Assembly (NCBI GenBank): GCA_964612995.1
Contig: CAZTGE010000045.1
Location: 1-28,349, forward strand
DNA length: 28,349 bases
Direction: 5' to 3'
DNA from: SLQH01 sp964612995
Lineage (GTDB): Bacteria > Planctomycetota > UBA11346
Shown: piece after piece, positions 1-7,522 of the stretch
Layout of the letters: each line of letters starts with the position of its first letter
How positions within the stretch are numbered: the first letter of the stretch is position 1
Program-made: the position numbers and the translations under genes
The notes under the pieces: model-generated
Database searches by the model: none
Told to the model about the DNA's origin: nothing
The model's input: only the letters and a program-made list of their open reading frames with translations

Positions 1-17
1 GCCGAAAAGCGTTCCTC

Positions 18-171
18 TGTCGGCCGGTCGCCCAGCCAGGCCTGGCTGGGCTCCGTTTTGCATAGGGGGCGCTGCCGCCTCGCGCTATTACGCGCACCCC
101 GGCTTCCTCGCTGTCGCTCGTCGCACTCCACCGGCCGCCGGCCCCACTGGGGCCGGCTATCGCTTCGCGAT
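18..171. repeat. Dispersed hairpin-rich repeat, copy A
   Basis: The first ~45 bases (18-63) match 15003-15048 almost exactly, and weaker similarity continues for about 70 bases more. The core is a perfect 20-base palindrome at 31-50 (CCCAGCCAGG and its mirror). It is followed by a stem CCGGCCCC/GGGGCCGG with a 3-base loop (138-156) and a stem ATCGC/GCGAT with a TTC loop (159-171). No convincing gene overlaps it. It behaves like an intergenic REP-type element; a transcription terminator is possible because the palindrome is followed by CTCCGTTTT. Confidence 0.7.
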
Positions 172-630
172 GCCGCTTCCGCCCTACGGCCCATTCTCGG
201 CGGATACCACCCTCGGTCGGCCGGCCTGCTGTCCATGGTGTGTGCCGTGCGAACGCTTCACGGCGACCTTTGAGGGTCCCGTCATCTGTGACGTTCCCTT
301 CATGCGGCCGACTGGGGCATCGGGCTGGGCCACGCACCGCCACGCGAGCGTTTCGCCGAACCGCCGGAGGCAGTGCAGGACTGAACGCGCGCGCCGACCC
401 TGGCATCTGCTGCCGCTGCTCCGCGCGTGCCTGCCGCATGTGCGTTGACCGTGTGGGTTCCAGGTGCTCGTCGCGCACGCAACGGCCCAGGTCGTCTTCG
501 GACGCATGGTGCGGGCGCTGGACAACGCTCCGGACGGACGCTGCAGGATCCGGCCGCAGCCATCCATCGGCGATTGACGGCAGCCCTGTCGGCTCAAGAT
601 GCCGGGTGCAGTGACGAACGGGGGTCCGAC
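172..630. other. Stretch without a recognisable gene
   Basis: Several open frames cross this stretch on both strands, but their translations are Arg/Pro/Ala-rich, overlap each other and show no family motif. The open frame of the following gene extends upstream to 427 but gives low-complexity-looking protein before the ATG at 631. It may hold the promoter of the 631-1095 gene or decayed coding sequence; I see no clear promoter. Confidence 0.4.
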
Positions 631-1095
631 ATGCCGGAATTGAACCATCTGCTCATCCCACACCAGGATGGCGATCAGGTGATGGCGCTCAGATCGGGCG
701 GATACGCCATCTACGAGGACCGGCTGGCGATCTCCATCGAGACCGAGAACGTCGATCCGCAGGGATTCCCGAACGTCGCGCACATCTGCAGCTTCCATCA
801 CAATGTGGCCGACGGTCTGAAATCAGGCGATCGTTTCACCTGTGAGGGCGGGATGGCCGCCGCGTCTGCGGACGACCCCGAAGCGGTCAAGGCCTTCGGT
901 TTTTTCGTGTTTCACGCCGAGCGGCTCGATCTGACCTGGACCGTCGTGGATGTCGCAGAGGACCGCATCACCGTCGAGCTGTCGGCGATTCACGATGACA
1001 TCAATGGCGATTCCTCGCGGGTCAGCGAGCGGCCGACGACGGGTACGTTCACGCTCAGTGCGAAGGATCCGGACGAGCTGTGGATTCCAGTCTGA
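631..1095 (+). CDS. Hypothetical protein, 154 aa
   Basis: I do not recognise the family. The protein starts MPELNHLLIPHQDG and ends DPDELWIPV. It is acidic, has no signal peptide or membrane segment, and has an alternating hydrophobic pattern that suggests a soluble beta-rich fold. The ATG at 631 was chosen because the sequence upstream in the same frame is compositionally unlike protein. A weak G-rich ribosome site (GGGGG, 620-624) precedes it. It ends about 100 bases before the zinc-ribbon gene on the same strand, and no functional link to neighbours can be read from the sequence. Confidence 0.65.
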   Translation: MPELNHLLIPHQDGDQVMALRSGGYAIYEDRLAISIETENVDPQGFPNVAHICSFHHNVADGLKSGDRFTCEGGMAAASADDPEAVKAFGFFVFHAERLDLTWTVVDVAEDRITVELSAIHDDINGDSSRVSERPTTGTFTLSAKDPDELWIPV

Positions 1096-1198
1096 CCGGT
1101 TCCGGGGGAGCCCTACGTCGTCGTAGCGCGACTGGCCCTCGCCGCGGCGGCGGTGCGGTTTCCGCTCAAGGGTCGGGCGCAATGCCGGGGGCCACGTG

Positions 1199-1593
1199 AT
1201 GGCACGGACTGTCGTCTGCACCAAGTGCGCCAACAGATTCAATGCCTCGTTGCGGTCCTGCCCCGCCTGCATGCGCGAGAACAAGCGACGCACCGCTCTG
1301 CCATGGGCCAGACCGTTTCGTGGCCCTGCACTTCTTCAGGCCCCGCGACGCAGGCCGTGGGCATCGTTGCCGACGAACTGCAACAGGTCGCCGAGAGCTG
1401 CAGCGAACTCGAATACGGCTCGCGTCTCGTCGAGCTGGCGGTCGCGACCGGCGATGCCGCGGCCGTGGGCGTGCTGTGGCGATATCGCGACATCCTCGTC
1501 AGGCGCCGCCCGGAGGACGACCTGGCCGGTGCGCATTTCGACGAGAAGATCGCCCAGGCCGATGCGGCGATCACCGAGCTGCAGGAGCGTTGA
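1199..1593 (+). pseudogene. Small zinc-ribbon protein, apparently frameshifted
   Basis: The frame from ATG 1199 encodes MARTVVCTKCANRF followed by SCPACMRENKRR, a typical CxxC...CxxC zinc ribbon. After about residue 40 (near 1320) this frame turns into Arg/Pro-rich nonsense and would run antisense into the downstream gene. From about 1354 a different frame encodes a plausible soluble helical segment (IVADELQQVAESCSELEYG through DAAITELQER) ending at the TGA 1591-1593. Joining the two needs a single frame change (-1 or +2) between about 1315 and 1355. The helical part has in-frame starts at ATG 1303 and GTG 1357, so two separate short genes are possible. A sequencing error in a draft assembly is equally likely. 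Function unknown; zinc-ribbon proteins of this size often bind nucleic acid or a partner protein. Confidence 0.5.
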
Positions 1594-1617
1594 GCCGGCG
1601 CGACGGGAATCCGCGCC

Positions 1618-3546
1618 TCAGGGTGCGTCGACCGCGGGGAAATATTCCTGTTGCGGTCCGATCGCATGGCCCGCGGGCATCGAGCTGCCGAGCTCGTCGA
1701 CGCGGTAGACGCTGTCCGGCAGACGCAGGGTTGCGCGCAGGCGCTCACAGGTGTGCGGCGCGAAGGGCGCGAGCATGATCAGCAGGTTCTTGAGCACGTG
1801 GAAGCAGCTGTACAGGGCGTTGGCGCGCTCGGTGGCGTCGTGGCGGTCGTCGTGGGGGCGGAAGCGCGCGAACAGGCTGTTGATCGAACGCGCGTAATTC
1901 TCGATCTCGCCGAGGAGGCTGGGGTAGTCGCCGCGGTCCATCGCCTTGCAGTAGCGGGCGACGATACGCGCGGTGCCGGCGTAGGTCTTGGCGTCGAGTT
2001 CGCCCGCAGGGACCACGCCGTCGAACTTGCTGTGGCAGGCGGAGACGGGTTTTTCGAACGCGGCGTTCATCGGTCCGGCGAGGAAGGCGTTGCGTTCGGC
2101 GAACCTGGCAAAGTCGAAGTCGGCGTTGCGGTCGGCCAGCGCGAGGCTGGCGAGATAGAGCCGGATCTGGTCGGCGCTCGCGCCCTTCTCGTCGAGCAGC
2201 TGGTCGCCGGTGTAGAAATTGCCCCGGCTCTTGCTCATCTTCTCGCCGTCGACCATCAGGTGGTAGGCGGCGATGACATCGGTCAGCTGCAGCTCGCCCG
2301 GCTCGGGCAGGCGGTCGATCTCGCGCTGTGAACCGATCCACATCGCGCCCTGCATGATGATGTAGAAGTAGATGTTGTCCTGGCCGAGGAACTGCACGAT
2401 GCGCGCGTTGGGGTCGGTCCAGTAGTCGCGCCAGGTCGTGGGGTCTTCGCCGCGATTGTCGAGCGCGACCTGGCTGAAGCTGATCGGCGCGATCAGCGAA
2501 TCGGGCCAGACGTAGAGGGTCTTGCCCGCCAGCTCGGGATCGGAGGGGTCGATCGGGATGCCCCAGGCGGTGTCGCGGCTGATCGAGCGGTGGGCCCAGT
2601 CGTCGGCCACCGCGACCGTGATGCCGTGCGCCGCGATGGTGTCGCGCGCCGCAGACATCGCCGGCTTGTCGTCGAACTGCAGCAGGACCTTGCCGCCGGC
2701 GGCGTACTTGCGTCGGTGCTTGGGCAGCTCGCCAGCGAACTGCTTGTAGGCCTCTTCGTCGTCTTTGGCGAACTGCAGCGCTGGCAGCACCGTCTCGGCG
2801 ACGAAGGACTGCACGTAGGGCCGCCAGACCTTCTTCTTGGTCGCGATCCATTCGCGCAGGGGCTCCGAGACGCGCCACATGTCGAGGAACAGGTGGGTGG
2901 TCTCACGCATTTCCGGCACGCTGCCGGTCAGGGCGCTGCGTGGCTCGATCAGCGCGGTGGGTTCGTGCTGGTGCCCGCAGACGTCGCACTCGTCGCTGTA
3001 GGCCTCGGCGTTGCCGCACTTCGGATTGGGGCAGGTGCCGCGGACGAGGCGATCGGGCAGGAAGCGCCCGGCTTCGGGGTCGTACCATTGCTGCGTGGTG
3101 CGCTTCGTGATAAGGCCGTTGGCCTTCCACGCCGCGAGCATGTCCTGCAGCAGAGCCTGCTGGCGTTCGAAGGCCTCCGGGCGTGAGGTGCCGCTGTAGG
3201 CATCGAGGCTGATGCCGTAGCGCGCCAGCGTCCGCTCCTGCTGTTCGTGGACCTCGGCCAGGAACGCGGCCACCGGCCGCTCGTGCCGGGCCGCGGCCAG
3301 CTCGCTGGTCGAGCCGTGATCGTCGGTCCCGCAGACGAAGAGCACGTTCTCTGGCCCGATGAGCATGCGGCTCCAGCGCGCGTAGATATCGGCGGGCACA
3401 TGCGCCCCGGCGAGATGGCCGATGTGGAGGGGGCCGTTGGCATACGGCATGCCCGCCGTCACCACCATCCGCTTCGGGCGGGGGATCCGGCCGAGAATGG
3501 CATTGAGGTCCGGAGCGGCTCTGTTGGCGTTCTTGTTCCTGCCCAT
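1618..3546 (-). CDS. metG: Methionyl-tRNA synthetase
   Basis: Cytoplasmic enzyme that charges tRNA-Met with methionine using ATP, 642 aa from the ATG at 3546. Class I signatures are present: HIGH at residues 41-44 (PLHIGHLAG) and KMSKS at 436-440. A zinc knuckle lies between them with Cys 172, 177, 187 and 190 (CPNPKC...CDVC). The Rossmann-fold motif FVCGTDDHGS is also typical of MetRS. The C-terminal part is the helical anticodon-binding domain, and there is no C-terminal EMAP/Trbp111-type tRNA-binding domain. An unusual segment of about 60 residues lies between LPALQFAKDD and SISRDTAWGIP, where most MetRS proteins are shorter. An in-frame ATG at 3564 is an alternative start; neither has a strong ribosome site. 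The open frame extends to 4401, but that part overlaps the YkgJ-like gene in another frame and is not protein-like. Confidence 0.96.
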   Translation of the reverse strand: MGRNKNANRAAPDLNAILGRIPRPKRMVVTAGMPYANGPLHIGHLAGAHVPADIYARWSRMLIGPENVLFVCGTDDHGSTSELAAARHERPVAAFLAEVHEQQERTLARYGISLDAYSGTSRPEAFERQQALLQDMLAAWKANGLITKRTTQQWYDPEAGRFLPDRLVRGTCPNPKCGNAEAYSDECDVCGHQHEPTALIEPRSALTGSVPEMRETTHLFLDMWRVSEPLREWIATKKKVWRPYVQSFVAETVLPALQFAKDDEEAYKQFAGELPKHRRKYAAGGKVLLQFDDKPAMSAARDTIAAHGITVAVADDWAHRSISRDTAWGIPIDPSDPELAGKTLYVWPDSLIAPISFSQVALDNRGEDPTTWRDYWTDPNARIVQFLGQDNIYFYIIMQGAMWIGSQREIDRLPEPGELQLTDVIAAYHLMVDGEKMSKSRGNFYTGDQLLDEKGASADQIRLYLASLALADRNADFDFARFAERNAFLAGPMNAAFEKPVSACHSKFDGVVPAGELDAKTYAGTARIVARYCKAMDRGDYPSLLGEIENYARSINSLFARFRPHDDRHDATERANALYSCFHVLKNLLIMLAPFAPHTCERLRATLRLPDSVYRVDELGSSMPAGHAIGPQQEYFPAVDAP

Positions 3547-3632
3547 CGTGAGGGGTATAGGCATCCGCCCGCCCGGGCAACCGGGATACTCCGGTGGGCC
3601 GACCCGCTCGCTGCGCGAGGGCGGACGCGCGA

Positions 3633-4040
3633 TCAGTCCGCCCGGCACGGCGGCCGGGTCACATGCGGCGATTCGTCGTCGTGCTGCGCCGGCTGCCAGT
3701 CTGCGGGGCCTACGAGCGGCAGGCCGTAGCGGGCGCGGACCGCGTCGCAGCGGTGCTCGCGTCGGCCCTGGGCGTACGAGGCGATGAACTCCCGGCAGGC
3801 CGTCGGACGGCGCGCGTGGATCGCACAGCTGACCTCCTGGCCGACCGTGCCCAGCAGGGCGATGCAGCGCGGCTGCTTCTGGTCGGTGCCGATCATGCAG
3901 CGGCGGTGGAAGCCGAGCGGCCGGGTGAGCTCCACCGGCACGCCGTCTGGCGTCGCGTCGTCGGCCTCCATCCAGTGGAACGAGACCCGGAAGTGGCTGC
4001 AGCAGGCGCCACAACGCATGCATGGGTTCACGATGCTCAC
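3633..4040 (-). CDS. YkgJ-type Cys-cluster (putative zinc/iron-chelating) protein
   Basis: 135 aa from a GTG at 4040, giving VSIVNPCMRCGACC. The start was chosen because family members begin only a few residues before the first Cys cluster; an in-frame ATG at 4082 would add 14 unlikely residues. Cys residues lie in the order expected for the CxxCxxCC family (PF03692 type): the N-terminal cluster at 7, 10, 13 and 14, then RRCMIG, QPRCIAL, VSCAIHARRPTACREF and HRCDAV. Such proteins are thought to bind zinc or an iron-sulfur cluster, but their role is poorly defined. It lies 86 bases upstream of metG on the same strand, possibly co-transcribed. The overall pattern (HFRVSFHW...EADD, RPTACREF) resembles proteobacterial members. 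Confidence 0.85.
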   Translation of the reverse strand: MSIVNPCMRCGACCSHFRVSFHWMEADDATPDGVPVELTRPLGFHRRCMIGTDQKQPRCIALLGTVGQEVSCAIHARRPTACREFIASYAQGRREHRCDAVRARYGLPLVGPADWQPAQHDDESPHVTRPPCRAD

Positions 4041-4238
4041 GTGCCAGGATATAGCCGACCGTGTGCGCCCGGCAACGCGCACGATCCCTTACGTGCTGGG
4101 GGTTGTCGAAGCTCCGTGTCGCCGCGGGTCGCGCGTGCACCTGCCGTCCGTCGACGCTTGTCCGTCTGGCGCCGTGATCATAGCGCGGACGCCGCCCGCA
4201 CCCCAAGGGACATTGTAGCGGGCGACGCCCGCGCGGCT

Positions 4239-4304
4239 TTTTGTTCGCGGGGGCTCGCTCTGCGCTGCGCGTTTTGTTCGCGGGGGCTCGCTCTGCGCTG
4301 CGCG
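4239..4304. repeat. Perfect tandem duplication of a 33-bp unit
   Basis: Positions 4239-4271 and 4272-4304 are identical over 33 bases (starting TTTTGTTCGCGGGGGCTCGC). The unit lies in the non-coding interval between the divergent genes at 4040 and 4573. It is followed by CAGTCGCCCCCGC, so the G-run of the unit can pair with downstream C-runs. It is similar in style to the other repeat islands in the window. Confidence 0.85.
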
Positions 4305-4326
4305 CAGTCGCCCCCGCTACGCCCCC

Positions 4327-4542
4327 ATTCCATTGCTCGGGGAAAGTGCGCATGGTCATGCGCACTTTTCCAGGGGAATGGAATAGCGTGATTGTAACCA
4401 CTCAGGCCCATCGGGCATGAGTGGTTACCAGCCATGCCTGGGGCCCCATCGCACCCGATGGGGTCTGGCGTCGAGTGGTGGTGGGCGGATACGTTTTGGC
4501 GCAGCCGATCCGCCCACGCCTGAATCGGCCTGTAGATTCAGG
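4327..4542. repeat. Array of five different consecutive hairpins
   Basis: Five inverted repeats follow one another. H1: outer ATTCCATT/AATGGAAT (4327-4334, 4377-4384) and inner AAAGTGCGCATG/CATGCGCACTTT (4343-4354, 4357-4368). H2: GTAACCACTCA/TGAGTGGTTAC (4394-4404, 4418-4428) with inner GCCC/GGGC. H3: CCCCATCG/CGATGGGG (4444-4451, 4456-4463). H4: GTGGGCGGAT/ATCCGCCCAC (4481-4490, 4508-4517). H5: CCTGAATC/GATTCAGG (4519-4526, 4535-4542). All listed arms are perfect. The stems are unrelated to one another, so this is not a simple tandem repeat. It fits a composite of REP-like elements, or a multi-stem structured RNA. Confidence 0.8.
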
Positions 4543-4572
4543 TGCTGCGAGCGCGCGGACGGGCAGCCACAC

Positions 4573-5241
4573 ATGGGGTTCCTCGGCCCGCTGGCCAGCG
4601 TCCACCACCCGGCGACCAGCGACAGTTTCGCCGATCAGCTGCGTGATCTGCTCACCAGCTGGCCGGTGGCCGGCATCGTCTGGGATGAGCTCAAGGCGCT
4701 CGACACGGTCGACCACAGCCCGGCCGCGCGCCGGGCACTCGGGCCCGCCTGGAGCGACGACCCGGCGGTGCACCTGGCCGCGCAGGTGGCGTTCTTCGGC
4801 CGTATGAACGCCTGGGCCAAGGAGCTGAAGCCCGTCTGCCGCACCAGTCTGTTCGTCCATGCCCATTACACCGATCCGACCCTGCTGGCATCGCTGGCCG
4901 CCATGCCCGGGCTCGACGAGTTCGGCTGCGACGGCCGCCCCTGGGCGGTAGCCGATGGTGGCTCGAACGACAGCGCGGACGGGCCGCCGAGCAAGCTGCT
5001 GATCGACGCCGGCCCCCGGTTCATCGCCGCCGCACGTGCCGCCGGGAGTGTGCCGCTGGCCTTGATCGAAAACCACGCTTTGCGCGCGAGCGACCTGCCA
5101 TTGATGGAGCGCCGCTTGCCGGCAGTGCGGGCCCAGGGCTGGGGCCACCTGCTCTACTATTATTTTCCTCGCAGCTGCGAGAATCCCGACGCGTCGATGC
5201 GCATCCTCGGCGAGGCCCTGGCCCGGCCGACGCCCGGCTGA
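4573..5241 (+). pseudogene. Hypothetical protein, probably a C-terminal remnant
   Basis: 222 aa from ATG 4573. The family is not identified with certainty. The sequence contains GIVWDELKALDTVDHSP, SLFVHAHYTDP, GLDEFGCDGRPW and, near the end, LLYYYFPRSCENPD. The alternating strand/helix pattern with short acidic motifs at strand ends suggests the C-terminal half of a TIM-barrel protein such as a glycoside-hydrolase-like enzyme; this is inference. The open frame continues back to 4417, but that part simply translates the hairpin array. The gene therefore seems to begin abruptly at the repeat border, consistent with loss of its 5' part. There is no clear ribosome site. It is convergent with the glycosyltransferase gene, 52 bases away. 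Confidence 0.5.
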
Positions 5242-5293
5242 CGCTCAGAACGATCGCCAGGCCTGCCAGCGGGTCGGGCTCACGCGGCGATGG

Positions 5294-6448
5294 TCAGCCG
5301 GCGGCTTCGGCCAGCAGTGCGAGCAGGCCCTGGGTCGCGGCTTCGATGCGGTAGCGCTCGGCGAACAGGTCGCGTGCGGCGTCGGCCATGGCCGCGCGTT
5401 GATCGGCGTTGAGCGCGAGCCAGCGGGCGAGCACGCGGTTGGCCCCGGCTTCGTTGTCCGGAGCGGCGAAGCCGGCCCCGGCAGCGACGGGCTCGCGCCA
5501 GATGGCGATCTGGTCGGAGAGCAGCACCGGGGTACCGCAGGCCATGGCTTCGACCAGTCCGACGCCGAAATTCTCCTGGTGCGAGGTGAGGCACATCGCC
5601 TCGGCCGCGTGCAGCGCGCCCCATTTGGCGTCGCCAGCGAGCATGCCCGGCCAGCTCACCTGATCGGCGATGCCCAGCTCACGCGCGAGGACCGTGTAAT
5701 CGCGTTGACGGTGGGCGAGATCAGGGCCGGCCATCACCAGGTGCAACTCGTCATGGCCGCGGGCCTGGCGGGCGAAGGCGCGCAGCAGCAGGTCGCAGCC
5801 CTTCTTGGGGTCGACGCGGGCGAGGAACAACAGCACTCGCTTGCCGGCAGCGGCAGGGCAGGCCTCGGCGAAGGCGCTGGCTTGCGCATCGCTCGCTGGC
5901 GGGGGAGCGGGGGTGCCGAGCGAGACGATGCGCGAGCGCAGGCGGTAGGGACGGAAACAACCGAGCGCGCGCCAGCGTTCCTCTTCGGCGGTGAAACAGA
6001 CGGCGTGGGCATCGCGCAACAACCGGTATTCGTTGCATGGCCAGTAGAGGCTCTTCTTGAGGTGTCTGAGCGGATAGGCGCGGCGGAACCAAGGGTCGAG
6101 CATGCCGTGGGGGAATACGAGGTAGGGGCGGCGGCTGCGGGGCCAGGCGGTGCGGAAGCCGAGCGCGTGGTAGGTCCACAGCCCGTCGACGATGCAGGCG
6201 CCGTAGTCACCCATGCGGTCGCGTAGCCAGCGGGAATAGCGCGGGCGATAGCCGTAGACGCTGCCGACCGGACCCAGTCCGTGGACCCGGACGCCGGGGA
6301 GGTCGAAGAAATCGGCCTCTGGCGGATCGAGGGTGGCGATCTCGGGATGGGCGCCGAGACGTGCGGCGGTGGCGGCGAAGGCGCGCACGGCGCTGGCCAC
6401 GCCGCCCTGGCGGGGGTCGATGGAACGCACGCAGTGGAGATAGCGCAT
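5294..6448 (-). CDS. Glycosyltransferase family 4 protein
   Basis: 384-aa cytosolic or membrane-associated GT-B enzyme that would transfer a sugar from a nucleotide donor. The N-terminal domain opens with MRYLHCVRSIDPRQGGVA, the usual glycine-containing acceptor loop. The C-terminal domain has LLFLARVDPKKGCDLLLRAF and the donor-site motif ENFGVGLVEAMACGTPVL (E-x7-E). The length is normal for the family. The start is supported by an AAGGAG ribosome site about 10 bases upstream. It begins 30 bases after sucB and appears to be the last gene of the sucA-sucB operon, an unexpected partner for TCA-cycle genes. The acceptor sugar cannot be predicted. It may contribute to the surface polysaccharide made by the nearby loci. 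Confidence 0.92.
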   Translation of the reverse strand: MRYLHCVRSIDPRQGGVASAVRAFAATAARLGAHPEIATLDPPEADFFDLPGVRVHGLGPVGSVYGYRPRYSRWLRDRMGDYGACIVDGLWTYHALGFRTAWPRSRRPYLVFPHGMLDPWFRRAYPLRHLKKSLYWPCNEYRLLRDAHAVCFTAEEERWRALGCFRPYRLRSRIVSLGTPAPPPASDAQASAFAEACPAAAGKRVLLFLARVDPKKGCDLLLRAFARQARGHDELHLVMAGPDLAHRQRDYTVLARELGIADQVSWPGMLAGDAKWGALHAAEAMCLTSHQENFGVGLVEAMACGTPVLLSDQIAIWREPVAAGAGFAAPDNEAGANRVLARWLALNADQRAAMADAARDLFAERYRIEAATQGLLALLAEAAG

Positions 6449-6478
6449 GGACGGGCTCCTTCGTCGCCTGGCGTGCGA

Positions 6479-7519
6479 TCAGCCCAGCAGTGCCGGGGCG
6501 TCTTCGATCGACTCCCTGACCCGGACCAGGAAGCCGACCGCGTCCTGGCCGTCGACCAGTCGATGGTCGTAGCTCAGCGCGACGTACATCATCGGCCGCG
6601 CGACCACCGCGCCGTCGAGCACCACCGGCCTGTCCTTGATGGCGTGCATGCCCAGGTTGCCGCATTGCGGCGGGGTCAGCAGGGGAGTGGAGAGCAGCGA
6701 GCCGTAGACGCCACCGTTGGTCAAGGAGAAGGTGCCGCCCTCGAGTTCGCGCGGCAGCAGCCGGCCCTCGCGCGCGCGCCCGGCGAAGGCTTGGATCGCT
6801 TCCTGCAGGCCGATGGGATCGAGCCGTTCGGCGTTGCGGATGACCGGTACCACCAGGCCGCGCGGCGAGCCGACGGCGATGCCGATATGGACGAACTCCG
6901 GCGTGAGGACCTCTCCACCTTCAATGCGGCTGTTGAGGATCGGATGCGAGGCCAGTGCGCGAACGACCGCGGCGGCGAACAGGGCGGTATAACCGGGCAC
7001 CGGACCGCGTGCGTTGTCCCACCCGGCGCGCAAGCTGCGGCAGGCGCTCATGTCGATCTCGTTGACGGTGGTCAGGATCGCACAGTCGTGCTGGGCTGCG
7101 ACCAGACGCCGGGCGACCGCCCGGCGCAGGGGGCTCAGCGGTCGGCGGTGGATCGTGCCGCTGGCGGTGAGAGCGCTTGTCGGCTGCGCCCCGGTGCCGC
7201 CCGTGACGTGGGCTGGAGGCGTGGGGGCGGGCGCGGGGGAAACGGTGCTGGCCTCCGGCTCCCGCGCGGAGGGTGGGCCCGCAGCCGCATGCGTTTCGAT
7301 GCGTGCGATCACCGCGCCAGCGGCGAGCTCGGCCTCGGTCCTGGCGAGGATCCGCACCACGCCGGAGGCCGGCGCAGGGACTTCGGTGGTGACCTTGTCG
7401 GTGGCGAGTTCGTAGAGCGGGTCGCCTTCGACCACTTCCTGGCCGTCGGTGACGTACCAGCTGGTGATCTGGTTGTGGGCGTTGTCGCCGTCGGCGAGCG
7501 CGGGTAGGGTCACGTCCAT
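6479..7519 (-). CDS. sucB: 2-oxoglutarate dehydrogenase E2 (dihydrolipoamide succinyltransferase), short form
   Basis: 346 aa. It transfers the succinyl group from E1 to CoA in the 2-oxoglutarate dehydrogenase complex. Residues 1-75 form one lipoyl domain with the lipoylated lysine at about 42 (ELATDKVTTEV). A Pro/Ala-rich linker follows (about 78-125). The catalytic domain starts near PLSPLRRAVARRL and ends with SYDHRLVDGQDA, giving the HxxxDG active site (His 319, Asp 323). Typical SucB proteins are around 400 aa and have a ~40-residue peripheral subunit-binding domain between linker and catalytic core. I see no such domain here. The start follows the sucA stop by 3 bases with a CAGGAG ribosome site inside the end of sucA, so translation is probably coupled. 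No E3 gene (lpd) is in the window. Assignment to the 2-oxoglutarate complex rests on the adjacent sucA. Confidence 0.93.
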   Translation of the reverse strand: MDVTLPALADGDNAHNQITSWYVTDGQEVVEGDPLYELATDKVTTEVPAPASGVVRILARTEAELAAGAVIARIETHAAAGPPSAREPEASTVSPAPAPTPPAHVTGGTGAQPTSALTASGTIHRRPLSPLRRAVARRLVAAQHDCAILTTVNEIDMSACRSLRAGWDNARGPVPGYTALFAAAVVRALASHPILNSRIEGGEVLTPEFVHIGIAVGSPRGLVVPVIRNAERLDPIGLQEAIQAFAGRAREGRLLPRELEGGTFSLTNGGVYGSLLSTPLLTPPQCGNLGMHAIKDRPVVLDGAVVARPMMYVALSYDHRLVDGQDAVGFLVRVRESIEDAPALLG

Positions 7520-7522
7520 CGG

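Noticed and set aside
4327..4384. H1 as a rho-independent terminator
   Set aside because: It lies between divergent genes, so no transcript from a neighbour should end there, and the T-run is part of the stem.
3547..4401. N-terminal extension of MetRS to 4401 (927 aa)
   Set aside because: The extra part is Arg/Pro/Ala-rich, includes the translated 33-bp repeat, and overlaps the YkgJ-like gene in another frame. The MetRS fold starts close to residue 20 from the ATG at 3546.
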